Positions 1 to 6,794 of a DNA stretch of 7,542 nucleotides are shown one piece after another. Origin of the DNA: Betaproteobacteria bacterium (GTDB lineage: Bacteria > Pseudomonadota > Gammaproteobacteria > Burkholderiales > Burkholderiaceae); contig JAGWXN010000164.1 in NCBI GenBank assembly GCA_018969885.1, positions 1 through 7,542 of the forward strand. Direction: 5' to 3'. Position 1 is the first letter of the stretch. Each line of letters opens with the position of its first letter. A model generated the notes under the pieces. It was not told the DNA's origin. It saw only the letters and a list, made by a program, of their open reading frames with translations, and ran no database searches. The position numbers and the translations under genes were made by a program.

Positions 1-1223
1 CCCGGCCCGTACGATGTGGCACCGCCACCCCCACCCACTGTTTCGTAGTGCACGAAGCGTCTGCCTGAGCGGGGGTCAAGGCCGCCCAGCGTGTAGACGC
101 AGGCCGATCCGTAACTGCCGCCAGGAACCACCTCTGGCCAGGCCTTGGCCAGTGCACCAAACAGAATATCGACCATGCGGTTTGAGGTTTCGGTGTTGGC
201 CGCGACCACCGGTGCCGGGTTGGTGGCATTGACGATGGAGCCGATGGGCGCGGTGATTTTGACGTCGGCATAAACCCCGGCGTTCGGTGCAATGTCGCCT
301 CCCAGGAAACTCAGCACCGTGTAGTAGACGGCCGCGCAGGTGACCGGATAGGGCGCGTTGATGGGGCCCGGCACGCAGGGCGATGAGCCGGTGAAATCGA
401 CATGGAGCGACCCAGCCGCCTTGGTGATCCGCACCTTGATGAGCGGTCGGCAATTGGGGTCGATGCCATCGCCATCCAGGCGCTCCTCATGGTCGACCAC
501 CGCGTCGGCGAGTTTTGACAAACGATCCTGCACCAGACGCGCGCTGTAAATCTGGGTTTGTGCCATCACTGCTCGAACGACCGCAGCGCCATAGCGCGTG
601 CAGAGCGCCGCAACACGCTCGGTGGCACGCGCATGCCCAGCCTGCGCAGCGCGAAAGTCGCCGAGCCGGTCCTGCGGAATCCGGACGTTAGCGAGGATCA
701 GTTGCAGCAGGTCACTGCGGGTGATGCCTTTCTCCACGATCCGTACCGGCGGAATCCGGAGGCCTTCCTTGATGATGTCATCGCAGACGCTGGAACTACC
801 TGCCGCGATACCGCCAATATCTGGCCAGTGCAGGCGGCTGATCGCAAAGCCCATCAGCGCATGGTCGCCAAACAAAGGCGTGACCAGCGACATATCGGGG
901 AGATGCGTACCGCCTTCATAGGGGTCGTTCAGCAGCACCGCGTCGCCCTCGGACCAGCTTTCAAGCGGAAAGGCTTTGACAGCTGCTGTGCCGCTCAGAC
1001 CGGCCGCGCCCAGATGCACCGGGATATCGACCCCTTGCGCCACGACATTGCAGCCGGTGTCGAGCAGGGCGCAGGACAGATCGGCCGACAGACTGAGCAG
1101 CGGCGAAAACGAGGTTCGCATGATCACCGACTTCATGTCTGCGCAGATCGCATAGAGCGCGTTCTTGATGACTTCGAAGCTGACCGGGTCGGTATCCAGC
1201 AGGTTCGGTGCGGAGGCATTCAC
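1..1223 (-). CDS. Hydantoinase B/oxoprolinase family protein (HyuB-like), C-terminus cut off by window edge
   Basis: This is the B subunit of the ATP-dependent hydantoinase/5-oxoprolinase family. With HyuA it hydrolyses cyclic amides such as hydantoins, 5-oxoproline or lactams in the cytoplasm. My translation gives 407 residues; the family usually runs to about 520-580, so roughly the last quarter lies outside the window. Visible family motifs are SFEVIKNAL (15-23), NDPYEGGTHLPD (99-110), RLHWPDIGG (130-138), EGLRIPP (153-159), a PGPINAPYPVT stretch (285-295), NATNPAPV (332-339) and the glycine run VGGGGGAT (396-403). The start is GTG at 1223-1221. It overlaps the hyuA stop as GTGA and has AGGAG 8 nt upstream. 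An ATG at 1219-1217 is in a different frame that gives no family protein. The reading frame is open throughout, with no frameshift. The overlap implies translational coupling to hyuA and a 1:1 complex. Family assignment is firm; the substrate is unknown. Confidence 0.93.
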   Translation of the reverse strand, partial: MNASAPNLLDTDPVSFEVIKNALYAICADMKSVIMRTSFSPLLSLSADLSCALLDTGCNVVAQGVDIPVHLGAAGLSGTAAVKAFPLESWSEGDAVLLNDPYEGGTHLPDMSLVTPLFGDHALMGFAISRLHWPDIGGIAAGSSSVCDDIIKEGLRIPPVRIVEKGITRSDLLQLILANVRIPQDRLGDFRAAQAGHARATERVAALCTRYGAAVVRAVMAQTQIYSARLVQDRLSKLADAVVDHEERLDGDGIDPNCRPLIKVRITKAAGSLHVDFTGSSPCVPGPINAPYPVTCAAVYYTVLSFLGGDIAPNAGVYADVKITAPIGSIVNATNPAPVVAANTETSNRMVDILFGALAKAWPEVVPGGSYGSACVYTLGGLDPRSGRRFVHYETVGGGGGATSYGP

Positions 1224-3337
1224 CGGATGGGCTCCTGTGCGGGGCGCTGGGCGGGCGGTTCAGGCAAGATCGGCCGGATGACGAGGCACCCGTCTGTCCC
1301 GCGTTGTGCTGCCATGCCCGCTGGCACCCAGACGGTGGCGCCCGCCTGAACAAACAGGGCGGGACCCTGGGTGTGAAGCGCGCCGCCCTCGGCGGCCTGG
1401 TAGACGGCAATGTCGCTCCATGACCCATCCTCGGCGAGGATTCGTCGTGGGTTGCCTGACGAAATCACGGCTGGCGTGTTGGCGGAAAACGGCTGGAACA
1501 GGCGCTTTGCCGGCGACGCGAGATCTGCTTCCGCGACCAACCCCAGCCGGACGAGCTGCACAGTGGCATGAGGCAGGTCGATTGAAAATTCGTGCAGGTA
1601 CTGCTGCCTGAACGCAGCCTCGATCTCAGCGATGACGGGGAGGGGTAACTCGGCATCCCCCAGCGTCACGCGTAGCTCAAATAACTGCCCCAAAAAGCGC
1701 AGGTCGGCGTGACGGCGCAGGCGCACGGGCAGGCTCTGGGCCCCTTCCGCATCGAGGAGGCTTTGTGCGCGCGATGTCAGCGCAGTGAATGCCGCCTCGA
1801 GTTGCGACGCAGCCAGGGTCGCAAGCGGCGCGAGCAGCGCCTGCGAGAGGTCATGTCGAATATTGCCGAGGGTGGCGCCGATCGCCGAAAACATGCCCGG
1901 GTAGGGCGGCACGATGATCTCTGCGACGCCCACCTCGCGGCCGACCAGCGCCGCATGCAGAGGGCCCGCGCCACCGGAGGCCAGCAGTGAAAATCCGCGC
2001 GGGTCTAGTCCCTTGCGAACAGTCACCAGTCGTACCATCTCGGTCATGCTGGCCGCTGCGATGTTGATGATTCCGTAGGCGGCGCGCGCGAGACTCCAAC
2101 CCATGGGCTCGGCCACGTGCCGGGTGATCGCCACCACCGCCTGCTCTCGCGAGAATGAAACGCCAGTGCCCGCAAAGTCTTGTGCAGTCAGGGTGCCGAT
2201 CACCGCATGGGCGTCGGTCACGGTGGGGCGCTCACCGCCACGGCTGTAGCACGCTGGCCCTGGGTCAGCGCCCGCACTCTGCGGTCCCACCTTCAGCACA
2301 CGCCCCGCATCGATCCAGGCGAGGCTGCCGCCGCCTGCGCCGATCTCCACCAGGTCAATGACTGCACTGCGGATGGGATAGCCACCGATCGGATGACCGT
2401 CGCGGACCGCGTCTGCGCGGAACTCGCCACTGACCTGGAGCTCCCCCCGGCGGATCAGACCTGCCTTGGCGGTGGTGCCGCCCATATCGAAGGTGATCAG
2501 ATCAGGGCGACCGGTTGCCTGGGCAAAGGTTGCAGCGGCAATCATGCCGGCAGCCGGACCCGACTCGATCAGGTGTACCGGGTATCGACTGGCATTGACG
2601 GCAGCGCTCAGGCCGCCATTGGATTTCACGATGAGGAGCCGCGACACGCCCGCGGTGCGGGTGTCAGCGGCCAGCCGGTCCAGATAGCGCGCGACCGCCG
2701 GGCCAATGTAAGCGTTCACGACGGTGGTGCTGGTGCGCTCGTACTCGCCCAGTTCGGGGCAGACGTCGCTCGAGATGCTGAGGAAGCAGCCGGGAAAACG
2801 CGCGCTCAGATGCTCGAGAAGGGCCTTCTCATGCGCTGGGTTGGCGTAGGCATGGAGCAGGCTGACGGCGATGGCCTCGGGCGCCAGAGTCGCCAACCCC
2901 GCGAGCAAATCGTCTGTGACGGCAATAGGTGTCACCACCTTCCCGGTTGCATCCAACCGTTCGTCTACCGGCAGACGGGCGCTTGCCGCCGCCAGCGGTT
3001 CGGAGATCCTGACATGAAGATCGTAGAGGGTGGGCCGGTCTTGTCTGCGCAGCTCGATGATGTCGGTGAAGCCCCTGGTTGCGAGTAATGCCAGGCGGGC
3101 GCCCTTGCGTTCGAGCAGCGCATTCGTACCCACCGTCGTGCCGTGGCACACGGTGGACTGCGCGAGTGGGACCGTCTGCGCGATGCGCTCGAGCGCGGCA
3201 AGTACGGCCTTTGCTGGATCGGCGGGCGTGGACGGGAGCTTGAACGCAGCAACAATCTGACCGTCTTTCGGCGAGAAGACGATCGCGTCGGTGAAGGTGC
3301 CACCGACGTCAATCCCGATCAGTGCGCCCGTGGTCAT
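1220..3337 (-). CDS. Hydantoinase A/5-oxoprolinase family ATPase subunit (HyuA-like)
   Basis: This is the ATP-binding A subunit of the hydantoinase/oxoprolinase family. It phosphorylates the amide or lactam carbonyl so that the ring can be opened together with the B subunit. At 705 residues it is full length for the family. In order one sees the ASKHA phosphate-binding loop IGIDVGGTFTD (7-17), HGTTVGTN (65-72), KSNGGL (238-243), SGPAAG (259-264), DMGGTT (284-289, second phosphate loop), GAGGGS (333-338), SAGADPGPACYS (354-365) and ASGGAGPLHA (453-462). All are intact, so an active ATPase is expected. ATG at 3337 was chosen; an adjacent GTG at 3340 would add one residue. Neither has a good Shine-Dalgarno, which suggests re-initiation after the aminotransferase stop 12 nt upstream. 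The 3' end overlaps the hyuB-like start by 4 bp. Candidate activities known in the family are hydantoinase, N-methylhydantoinase, 5-oxoprolinase and caprolactamase; acetone or acetophenone carboxylase is less likely as no further subunit is seen. Confidence 0.95.
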   Translation of the reverse strand: MTTGALIGIDVGGTFTDAIVFSPKDGQIVAAFKLPSTPADPAKAVLAALERIAQTVPLAQSTVCHGTTVGTNALLERKGARLALLATRGFTDIIELRRQDRPTLYDLHVRISEPLAAASARLPVDERLDATGKVVTPIAVTDDLLAGLATLAPEAIAVSLLHAYANPAHEKALLEHLSARFPGCFLSISSDVCPELGEYERTSTTVVNAYIGPAVARYLDRLAADTRTAGVSRLLIVKSNGGLSAAVNASRYPVHLIESGPAAGMIAAATFAQATGRPDLITFDMGGTTAKAGLIRRGELQVSGEFRADAVRDGHPIGGYPIRSAVIDLVEIGAGGGSLAWIDAGRVLKVGPQSAGADPGPACYSRGGERPTVTDAHAVIGTLTAQDFAGTGVSFSREQAVVAITRHVAEPMGWSLARAAYGIINIAAASMTEMVRLVTVRKGLDPRGFSLLASGGAGPLHAALVGREVGVAEIIVPPYPGMFSAIGATLGNIRHDLSQALLAPLATLAASQLEAAFTALTSRAQSLLDAEGAQSLPVRLRRHADLRFLGQLFELRVTLGDAELPLPVIAEIEAAFRQQYLHEFSIDLPHATVQLVRLGLVAEADLASPAKRLFQPFSANTPAVISSGNPRRILAEDGSWSDIAVYQAAEGGALHTQGPALFVQAGATVWVPAGMAAQRGTDGCLVIRPILPEPPAQRPAQEPIR
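1232..1236 (-). promoter_or_regulatory. Ribosome binding site of the hyuB-like gene
   Basis: On the minus strand AGGAG lies inside the last codons of the hyuA-like gene, 8 nt before GTG at 1223-1221. It decides the start, because a GTG that overlaps the upstream stop would otherwise be easily passed over for the out-of-frame ATG at 1219. Confidence 0.6.
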
Positions 3338-3352
3338 CACAGCCCGTGGTCA
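3326..3352. repeat. 11-bp direct repeat spanning the aminotransferase stop and hyuA start
   Basis: GCCCGTGGTCA occurs at 3326-3336 and again, identical, at 3342-3352, with a period of 16 bp. On the coding (minus) strand this reads TGACCACGGGC-TGTGA-TGACCACGGGC. The TGA of the first copy is the aminotransferase stop. The second copy supplies the TG of the hyuA ATG and its next codons. It looks like a 16-bp tandem duplication at the gene junction. Confidence 0.8.
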
Positions 3353-4465
3353 GCGGGCGGGCAGGTCGTTTAACGCGTTGAGGAATCGGTCCATATGAAC
3401 TTTCAGGTTGAGATCGACCCGAAGGTATCGTGATCCCACTCCTTCAATGTGGTTGCCGTTCTTCACGATCACACCGCGCTTCAAGAGTTCCTCGAAGACG
3501 ATGTCAGAATCCAGCGCCGGATCGAGAATTTCAGCGAGGAAAAAATTGGCGCGGGAATGGGGCACCATGCGGAATCGCGTCATGCTCGCCATCTGCTGTG
3601 CGACATAGCCGCGCATCTCCACCACGGTTTTCACCGCGCGCGCAACGTGCGAGTCATCCTGAAGGCCGGCGATGGCCCCCGCAAGCTGCAGCTGGCCCAC
3701 ATTCCAGGTGGGCTTCAGGCGCCGTAGCGGCTCGAGCAGCGCTGCATTGCCCGACATGCCGAACCCCACGCGCAGGCCCGCCAGCCCATAGGCCTTGGAA
3801 AAAGTGCGAAGCACCATGAGGTTGGAATAGTGGCGGAGCAGGTGAACGCTACCTTCGGTTTCGCTGTAGTGAATGTAGGCTTCATCGAGCACGACCAGGG
3901 TGTCTTCGTGGGCCGCTTCGCAGACGCGGCGCACGTCAGCTTCGGACACCAGCTGACCGCTGGGGTTGTGTGGGCTGGTGAGAAAGGCGATCTTCGGCCG
4001 ACTGGCCAATGCTTCGAGATAGCGTTCCATCTCCAGGTTGAAGTCTTTTCCCATGGGAACGTAGACCGGCTTTCGGTTCTCCATGGTGGCAAAAATGCGA
4101 TAGAGCGGAAAGCAGGGTGCATGCATCAGCACCGGCTCGCCCGGGCCGGCATAAGCGCGGATAACCAGCGCGATGACCTCGGTTTCGCCAGAGCCACAGA
4201 CCACGCCCTCCGGCGTGACCCCATAGCGACGCGCAATGGCCTCGCGTAGCTGACGCGAGGTCCATTCCGGGTAGATCGACATACGGTCCAGCACCTGCTC
4301 GACCGCACGGCGGGCTAGCGGCGAGGTGCCATGGGGATTTTCGGCTGAGCCCAGCTTGGAAATTTGATCGGCGGGAATGCCATAGGTGTCGACCAGGTGG
4401 TCGGCGGGTAGTCCGGGGACATAGACTTCACCGTCAACCAGGGCGGATACGCTGGGGGAAATCAT
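3350..4465 (-). CDS. Class I/II PLP-dependent aminotransferase, HisC-like
   Basis: This is a cytoplasmic fold-type I aminotransferase that moves an amino group from an amino acid to a 2-oxo acid using pyridoxal phosphate. It is 371 residues, close to histidinol-phosphate aminotransferases. Visible landmarks are SKLGSAENPHG (36-46), GSGETEV (91-97, cofactor phosphate loop), TSPHNPSG (163-170, with N167), LDEAY (193-197, D194 to the pyridine nitrogen), TFSKAYGLAGLRVG (221-234, Schiff-base K224 and phosphate-binding R232) and YLRV (347-350, carboxylate-binding R349). ATG at 4465 is chosen because GGAG lies 6 nt upstream; an upstream in-frame start at 4552 would run through the promoter region. 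It is the first gene of the operon with hyuA/hyuB-like genes and no histidine genes are near. A catabolic role on an amino acid made or used by HyuAB is therefore more likely than histidine biosynthesis. HisC-like enzymes also include aromatic and other amino acid aminotransferases, so the substrate stays open. Confidence 0.93.
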   Translation of the reverse strand: MISPSVSALVDGEVYVPGLPADHLVDTYGIPADQISKLGSAENPHGTSPLARRAVEQVLDRMSIYPEWTSRQLREAIARRYGVTPEGVVCGSGETEVIALVIRAYAGPGEPVLMHAPCFPLYRIFATMENRKPVYVPMGKDFNLEMERYLEALASRPKIAFLTSPHNPSGQLVSEADVRRVCEAAHEDTLVVLDEAYIHYSETEGSVHLLRHYSNLMVLRTFSKAYGLAGLRVGFGMSGNAALLEPLRRLKPTWNVGQLQLAGAIAGLQDDSHVARAVKTVVEMRGYVAQQMASMTRFRMVPHSRANFFLAEILDPALDSDIVFEELLKRGVIVKNGNHIEGVGSRYLRVDLNLKVHMDRFLNALNDLPAR

Positions 4466-4471
4466 GAGGGG

Positions 4472-4475
4472 CTCC
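4472..4475 (-). promoter_or_regulatory. Ribosome binding site of the HisC-like aminotransferase
   Basis: On the minus strand GGAG (within TTGGAG) sits 6 nt before ATG at 4465-4463. It fixes the start there rather than 29 codons upstream at 4552, where no comparable site is seen. Confidence 0.6.
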
Positions 4476-4489
4476 AACTGTGCTAGTTC

Positions 4490-4525
4490 GGATGCGATTC
4501 TGTGGCATGAATCGCAAGGGGTCAA
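4490..4525 (-). promoter_or_regulatory. Probable sigma70 promoter of the aminotransferase-hyuA-hyuB operon
   Basis: Read on the minus strand, TTGACC at 4525-4520 (5 of 6 to the -35 consensus) is followed after 17 nt by CAGAAT at 4502-4497 (4 of 6 to the -10). Transcription would begin near 4490 and leave a leader of about 25 nt carrying the Shine-Dalgarno. The inverted repeat at 4493-4516 covers the spacer and -10, so the promoter is probably controlled there. This is a match by eye to consensus, not a measured start. Confidence 0.45.
4493..4516. promoter_or_regulatory. Perfect inverted repeat, candidate operator (TGCGATTC-N8-GAATCGCA)
   Basis: TGCGATTC at 4493-4500 and GAATCGCA at 4509-4516 are exact reverse complements separated by 8 nt, so half-site centres lie 16 bp apart, about one and a half helical turns. 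The repeat lies in the divergent promoter region, directly over the -10 and spacer of the leftward promoter. A related GCGAT core recurs at 4533-4537. The most economical reader is the MocR/GntR regulator encoded next door at 4597. A stem-loop role is unlikely because the repeat lies mostly upstream of the predicted transcript start. Confidence 0.55.
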
Positions 4526-4543
4526 TCTTAGAGCGATCGTTGC

Positions 4544-4558
4544 TGAATACATAATTCA
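4544..4558. promoter_or_regulatory. Short palindrome and possible -10 region for the MocR gene
   Basis: TGAAT-ACATA-ATTCA forms a 5-bp inverted repeat with a 5-nt spacer. It contains CATAAT at 4550-4555, which matches the -10 consensus at 5 of 6 positions on the plus strand and would start a transcript near 4562, about 35 nt before the MocR gene. I see no good -35 at the right distance, so this promoter may be weak or activator-dependent. The palindrome could serve autoregulation. Confidence 0.3.
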
Positions 4559-4596
4559 AACTCCGAGAGATTGCACAGGCACGAATAAAGCGTAAT

Positions 4597-6039
4597 ATGA
4601 CGCTTATGGCGCCGTCGCGTACTCCCTCTCCGCAACCCCGATCCGTCGATGCGTCGGTGCGTGACTTCCTGGTCGCTGCCGGTCGCCGCCGCCTGGTGGC
4701 TGGAACGCCCAAATATCTCGGATTGGTTCAGGCGCTGGAGACCGGTGTCAGGCAAGGGGCCCTGGCGTCCGGGGCGCAGCTTCCGCCGCAGCGCGAGCTC
4801 GCCGCCCTGTTCGGCACCACCGTCGCGACGGTCACCAAAGCGGTCGCTGAAGCCGCGCGGCGTGGCATCGTCACGGCGCGCTCCGGAAGCGGCACCTATG
4901 TGACCTCGGCACCGGGCGAAGGCACCGCCGACAGGTGGAGCGACCTCTCGCTCAATATTCCGCCCGTGGCAGTGTCCGCGGAGCTGATCTCGGCTTCGTT
5001 TCGGCGAATGTCGCAGCCGAGCATGCTTTCCCGTCTCGTCGACTATGCGCCGGTGAGCGGCAGTGCGATGAACCGAAGCGCCGGCGCCACGCTGTTTGGC
5101 TTGCGGGGTCTCAGGGCTCCGTCCGATCGGGTGCTGGTCACGCAGGGTGCTCATCATGGGCTCATCGTTGCATTGATGGCGCTGACCCGACCGGGCGACA
5201 GCGTGGCCTGCGAGCGACTGAATTACAGCGGCCTGCGGCGCATCGGTGACCTGCTACAACTCAAGCTCGTCGGCATCGACTCAGACGCGGACGGCATGGT
5301 GGTGTCGCAGCTTCGATCGCGGCTTCGCGAGGGGCGTATCAAAGCGGTCGTCTGCACGCCGAGTGGCCATAATCCCACGTCGTCGGTGCTGAGCGAGCGC
5401 CGCCGGGCCGACCTGGCGAGGCTTGCGCGCGGCGCTTCGGTTCCGATCGTTGAAGACGACATCTATGGACTGCTTGCGGCCGACGGTTTGCCGCCGCTTG
5501 CGGCGCTCTGGCCGGAGGGAACCCTTTGCGTCACCAGCCTGTCGAAGTGCGTGGCGCCGGGCTTACGGGTGGGCTACAGCCTCTTGCCGCCAGATCTGGT
5601 TTCTCGCGCGCGCGACGCGCAGCTTTCGCTTGGCTGGACGGAATCGTCATTACAGGCCGCGTTGGCCAGCGATCTCATTCAAACAGGGGGGCTGGCTCTC
5701 TGCGTGGCGCGTCACCAGGCCGAAGCGCGCAAGCGGGTGATGCTTGCCTACAGCTTGCTTCCCGCCAACAGCATCCACACTGCCTCGGATGCAGCGTCGT
5801 ATCACCTATGGGTCGGCACGGGGCATTCGAGTGCCGCCGACGTCGGCGTCGAACTCTCCCGTCGCGGCATCCTTGTATCGCCTGCTGCCCATTTTCTGAT
5901 GGAAGGTTCGGACGCTCCGCATGCCCTTCGAGTCAGCCTCGGCGGCGCGCCCAATGCAGGGGCCCTGGAAGAGCCGCTACGCGAACTTGCGGGTGTGCTG
6001 CAGAATCGACCTCGTAGTGCCTATGGGGCTATTGTTTGA
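4597..6039 (+). CDS. MocR-type transcriptional regulator (GntR winged helix + aminotransferase-like domain)
   Basis: This is a PLP-binding transcription factor of the MocR subfamily of GntR regulators (relatives: GabR, PdxR, TauR, EnuR). It is 480 residues, normal for the family. The winged helix-turn-helix spans about 38-104, with LPPQRELAALFGTTVATVTKA (62-82) and the wing GSGTYVTS (97-104). After a short linker, a fold-type I aminotransferase domain runs to the C-terminus, with SGHNPTS (256-262, N259), VEDDIY (285-290, D287), TSLSKCVAPGLRVGY (313-327, K317 for the PLP Schiff base) and LRVSLG (444-449, R445). The PLP-binding residues are all kept, so it should carry PLP and sense an amino compound through aldimine formation. 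ATG at 4597 has no clear Shine-Dalgarno; ATG at 4606 is an alternative. Being divergent from the aminotransferase-hyuAB operon, it probably controls that operon and perhaps itself. Enzymatic transamination is not expected but cannot be excluded. Confidence 0.93.
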   Translation: MTLMAPSRTPSPQPRSVDASVRDFLVAAGRRRLVAGTPKYLGLVQALETGVRQGALASGAQLPPQRELAALFGTTVATVTKAVAEAARRGIVTARSGSGTYVTSAPGEGTADRWSDLSLNIPPVAVSAELISASFRRMSQPSMLSRLVDYAPVSGSAMNRSAGATLFGLRGLRAPSDRVLVTQGAHHGLIVALMALTRPGDSVACERLNYSGLRRIGDLLQLKLVGIDSDADGMVVSQLRSRLREGRIKAVVCTPSGHNPTSSVLSERRRADLARLARGASVPIVEDDIYGLLAADGLPPLAALWPEGTLCVTSLSKCVAPGLRVGYSLLPPDLVSRARDAQLSLGWTESSLQAALASDLIQTGGLALCVARHQAEARKRVMLAYSLLPANSIHTASDAASYHLWVGTGHSSAADVGVELSRRGILVSPAAHFLMEGSDAPHALRVSLGGAPNAGALEEPLRELAGVLQNRPRSAYGAIV

Positions 6040-6092
6040 GCCGCATCCCGTTGCAAACCCTCTGTCTTTGACCATTAGCCGAGTTACCGTCC

Positions 6093-6794
6093 ATGACATC
6101 CCTTTCAACGAATCGCCGCACTCGCGTTGCGCTCCTTGTGCCTTCATCCAATACCGTCATGGAAAATGACCTGCATGCAGGCCTGCCCAAGGATCACTTC
6201 ACGGTGCACACCGACCGAATGTTCCTGGTGGAAACCACAAGGGCCTGCGAACTCGCCATGATCGAACAGCATGCGCCCGCAGCCGCGAAAGATCTGGGCA
6301 CCCTCAACCCGGATGTGCTGGTCTTTGGCTGCACTTCGGCGGGATCCTTGTTTGGGCTTGCCTATGACACCCAGGTGTGCAGTTCGTTGGGTGATCTGGC
6401 GGGGTGTCCCACAATCGGCGTGGTCTCGTCGGTGTCTGAGGCCCTCCGGCGCAGGAACGCGGCCAAGGTTGCGATCATCACGCCCTATAACGAGGACCTC
6501 ACGCAGTCGGTGGCTGCCGCCGTGGCAACGCATACCGGCGTGGTGTGCGCGCACGGCATGGGAATTACCGACAACGTTGCGCTTGCTGATCCCACGCCGG
6601 AGCAAATCGTTGAGTTCGCGCGTGAGCGCCTGCGAGGTCAGTCCTTTGACTGCCTCTTTGCCTCGTGCACTAATTTTCGCGCCGTCGAAGCCTTGCCGCT
6701 TCTCGAGCAGGCATTTGGTGTTCCGGTTGTTACATCTAATTCGAGCGTGCTCGAGGCGATCAAACTGCGCTTCTCCGCGCATTCCGTCAGGTGA
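6093..6794 (+). CDS. Maleate cis-trans isomerase/Asp-Glu racemase superfamily enzyme
   Basis: This is a cytoplasmic, cofactor-independent enzyme of the Asp/Glu racemase fold that uses two cysteines. It is 233 residues. The start of the fold, RVALLVPSSNTVMEND (11-26), matches the PSSNT-x-ME pattern of maleate isomerases and arylmalonate decarboxylase relatives. The first catalytic cysteine is C80 in VFGCTSAG (77-84), the second C192 in FASCTNFR (189-196). GITDN (157-161) and VTSNSSVLEA (213-222) also fit. Keeping both cysteines points to isomerisation or racemisation rather than the one-cysteine decarboxylase. The gene begins 53 nt after the MocR gene without a strong Shine-Dalgarno, so it may share that transcript. 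It overlaps the next gene. Maleate isomerase would fit a route through maleate to fumarate, but no maleamate-forming enzyme is visible, and racemisation of an acidic amino acid or a hydantoin-related acid is possible. Family certain, substrate not. Confidence 0.88.
   Translation: MTSLSTNRRTRVALLVPSSNTVMENDLHAGLPKDHFTVHTDRMFLVETTRACELAMIEQHAPAAAKDLGTLNPDVLVFGCTSAGSLFGLAYDTQVCSSLGDLAGCPTIGVVSSVSEALRRRNAAKVAIITPYNEDLTQSVAAAVATHTGVVCAHGMGITDNVALADPTPEQIVEFARERLRGQSFDCLFASCTNFRAVEALPLLEQAFGVPVVTSNSSVLEAIKLRFSAHSVR

Noticed and set aside
1217..1219. ATG as start of hyuB
   Set aside because: It is in a different frame that gives no family sequence. The correct frame begins at GTG 1223-1221 with AGGAG upstream.
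558..1349. 263-codon open frame on the plus strand opposite hyuB/hyuA
   Set aside because: Antisense frame with no recognisable motif, overlapping two conserved coupled genes.
2180..3088. 302-codon open frame on the plus strand opposite hyuA
   Set aside because: It is a shadow of the GC-rich hyuA-like gene. The product shows no domain and the opposite strand encodes an intact, well-conserved protein.
4466..4552. N-terminal extension of the aminotransferase to an in-frame start at 4552 (29 extra residues)
   Set aside because: It would run through the promoter and inverted repeat, has no Shine-Dalgarno, and adds residues unlike the family N-terminus. ATG at 4465 has GGAG 6 nt upstream and gives the normal length.
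4571..4598. TTGCAC-N16-TAATAT as promoter of the MocR gene
   Set aside because: Only 3 of 6 and 4 of 6 consensus matches, and it would start transcription inside the gene near 4605, leaving only a leaderless start at ATG 4606. Possible but weaker than CATAAT at 4550.
4528..5157. 209-codon minus-strand frame across the divergent region and the MocR N-terminus
   Set aside because: It is antisense to the DNA-binding domain of the regulator, has a low-complexity Arg/Gly-rich product, and would cross the promoter region.
6144..6782. 212-codon minus-strand frame opposite the maleate isomerase-like gene
   Set aside because: Antisense shadow; the plus strand carries both catalytic cysteine motifs.
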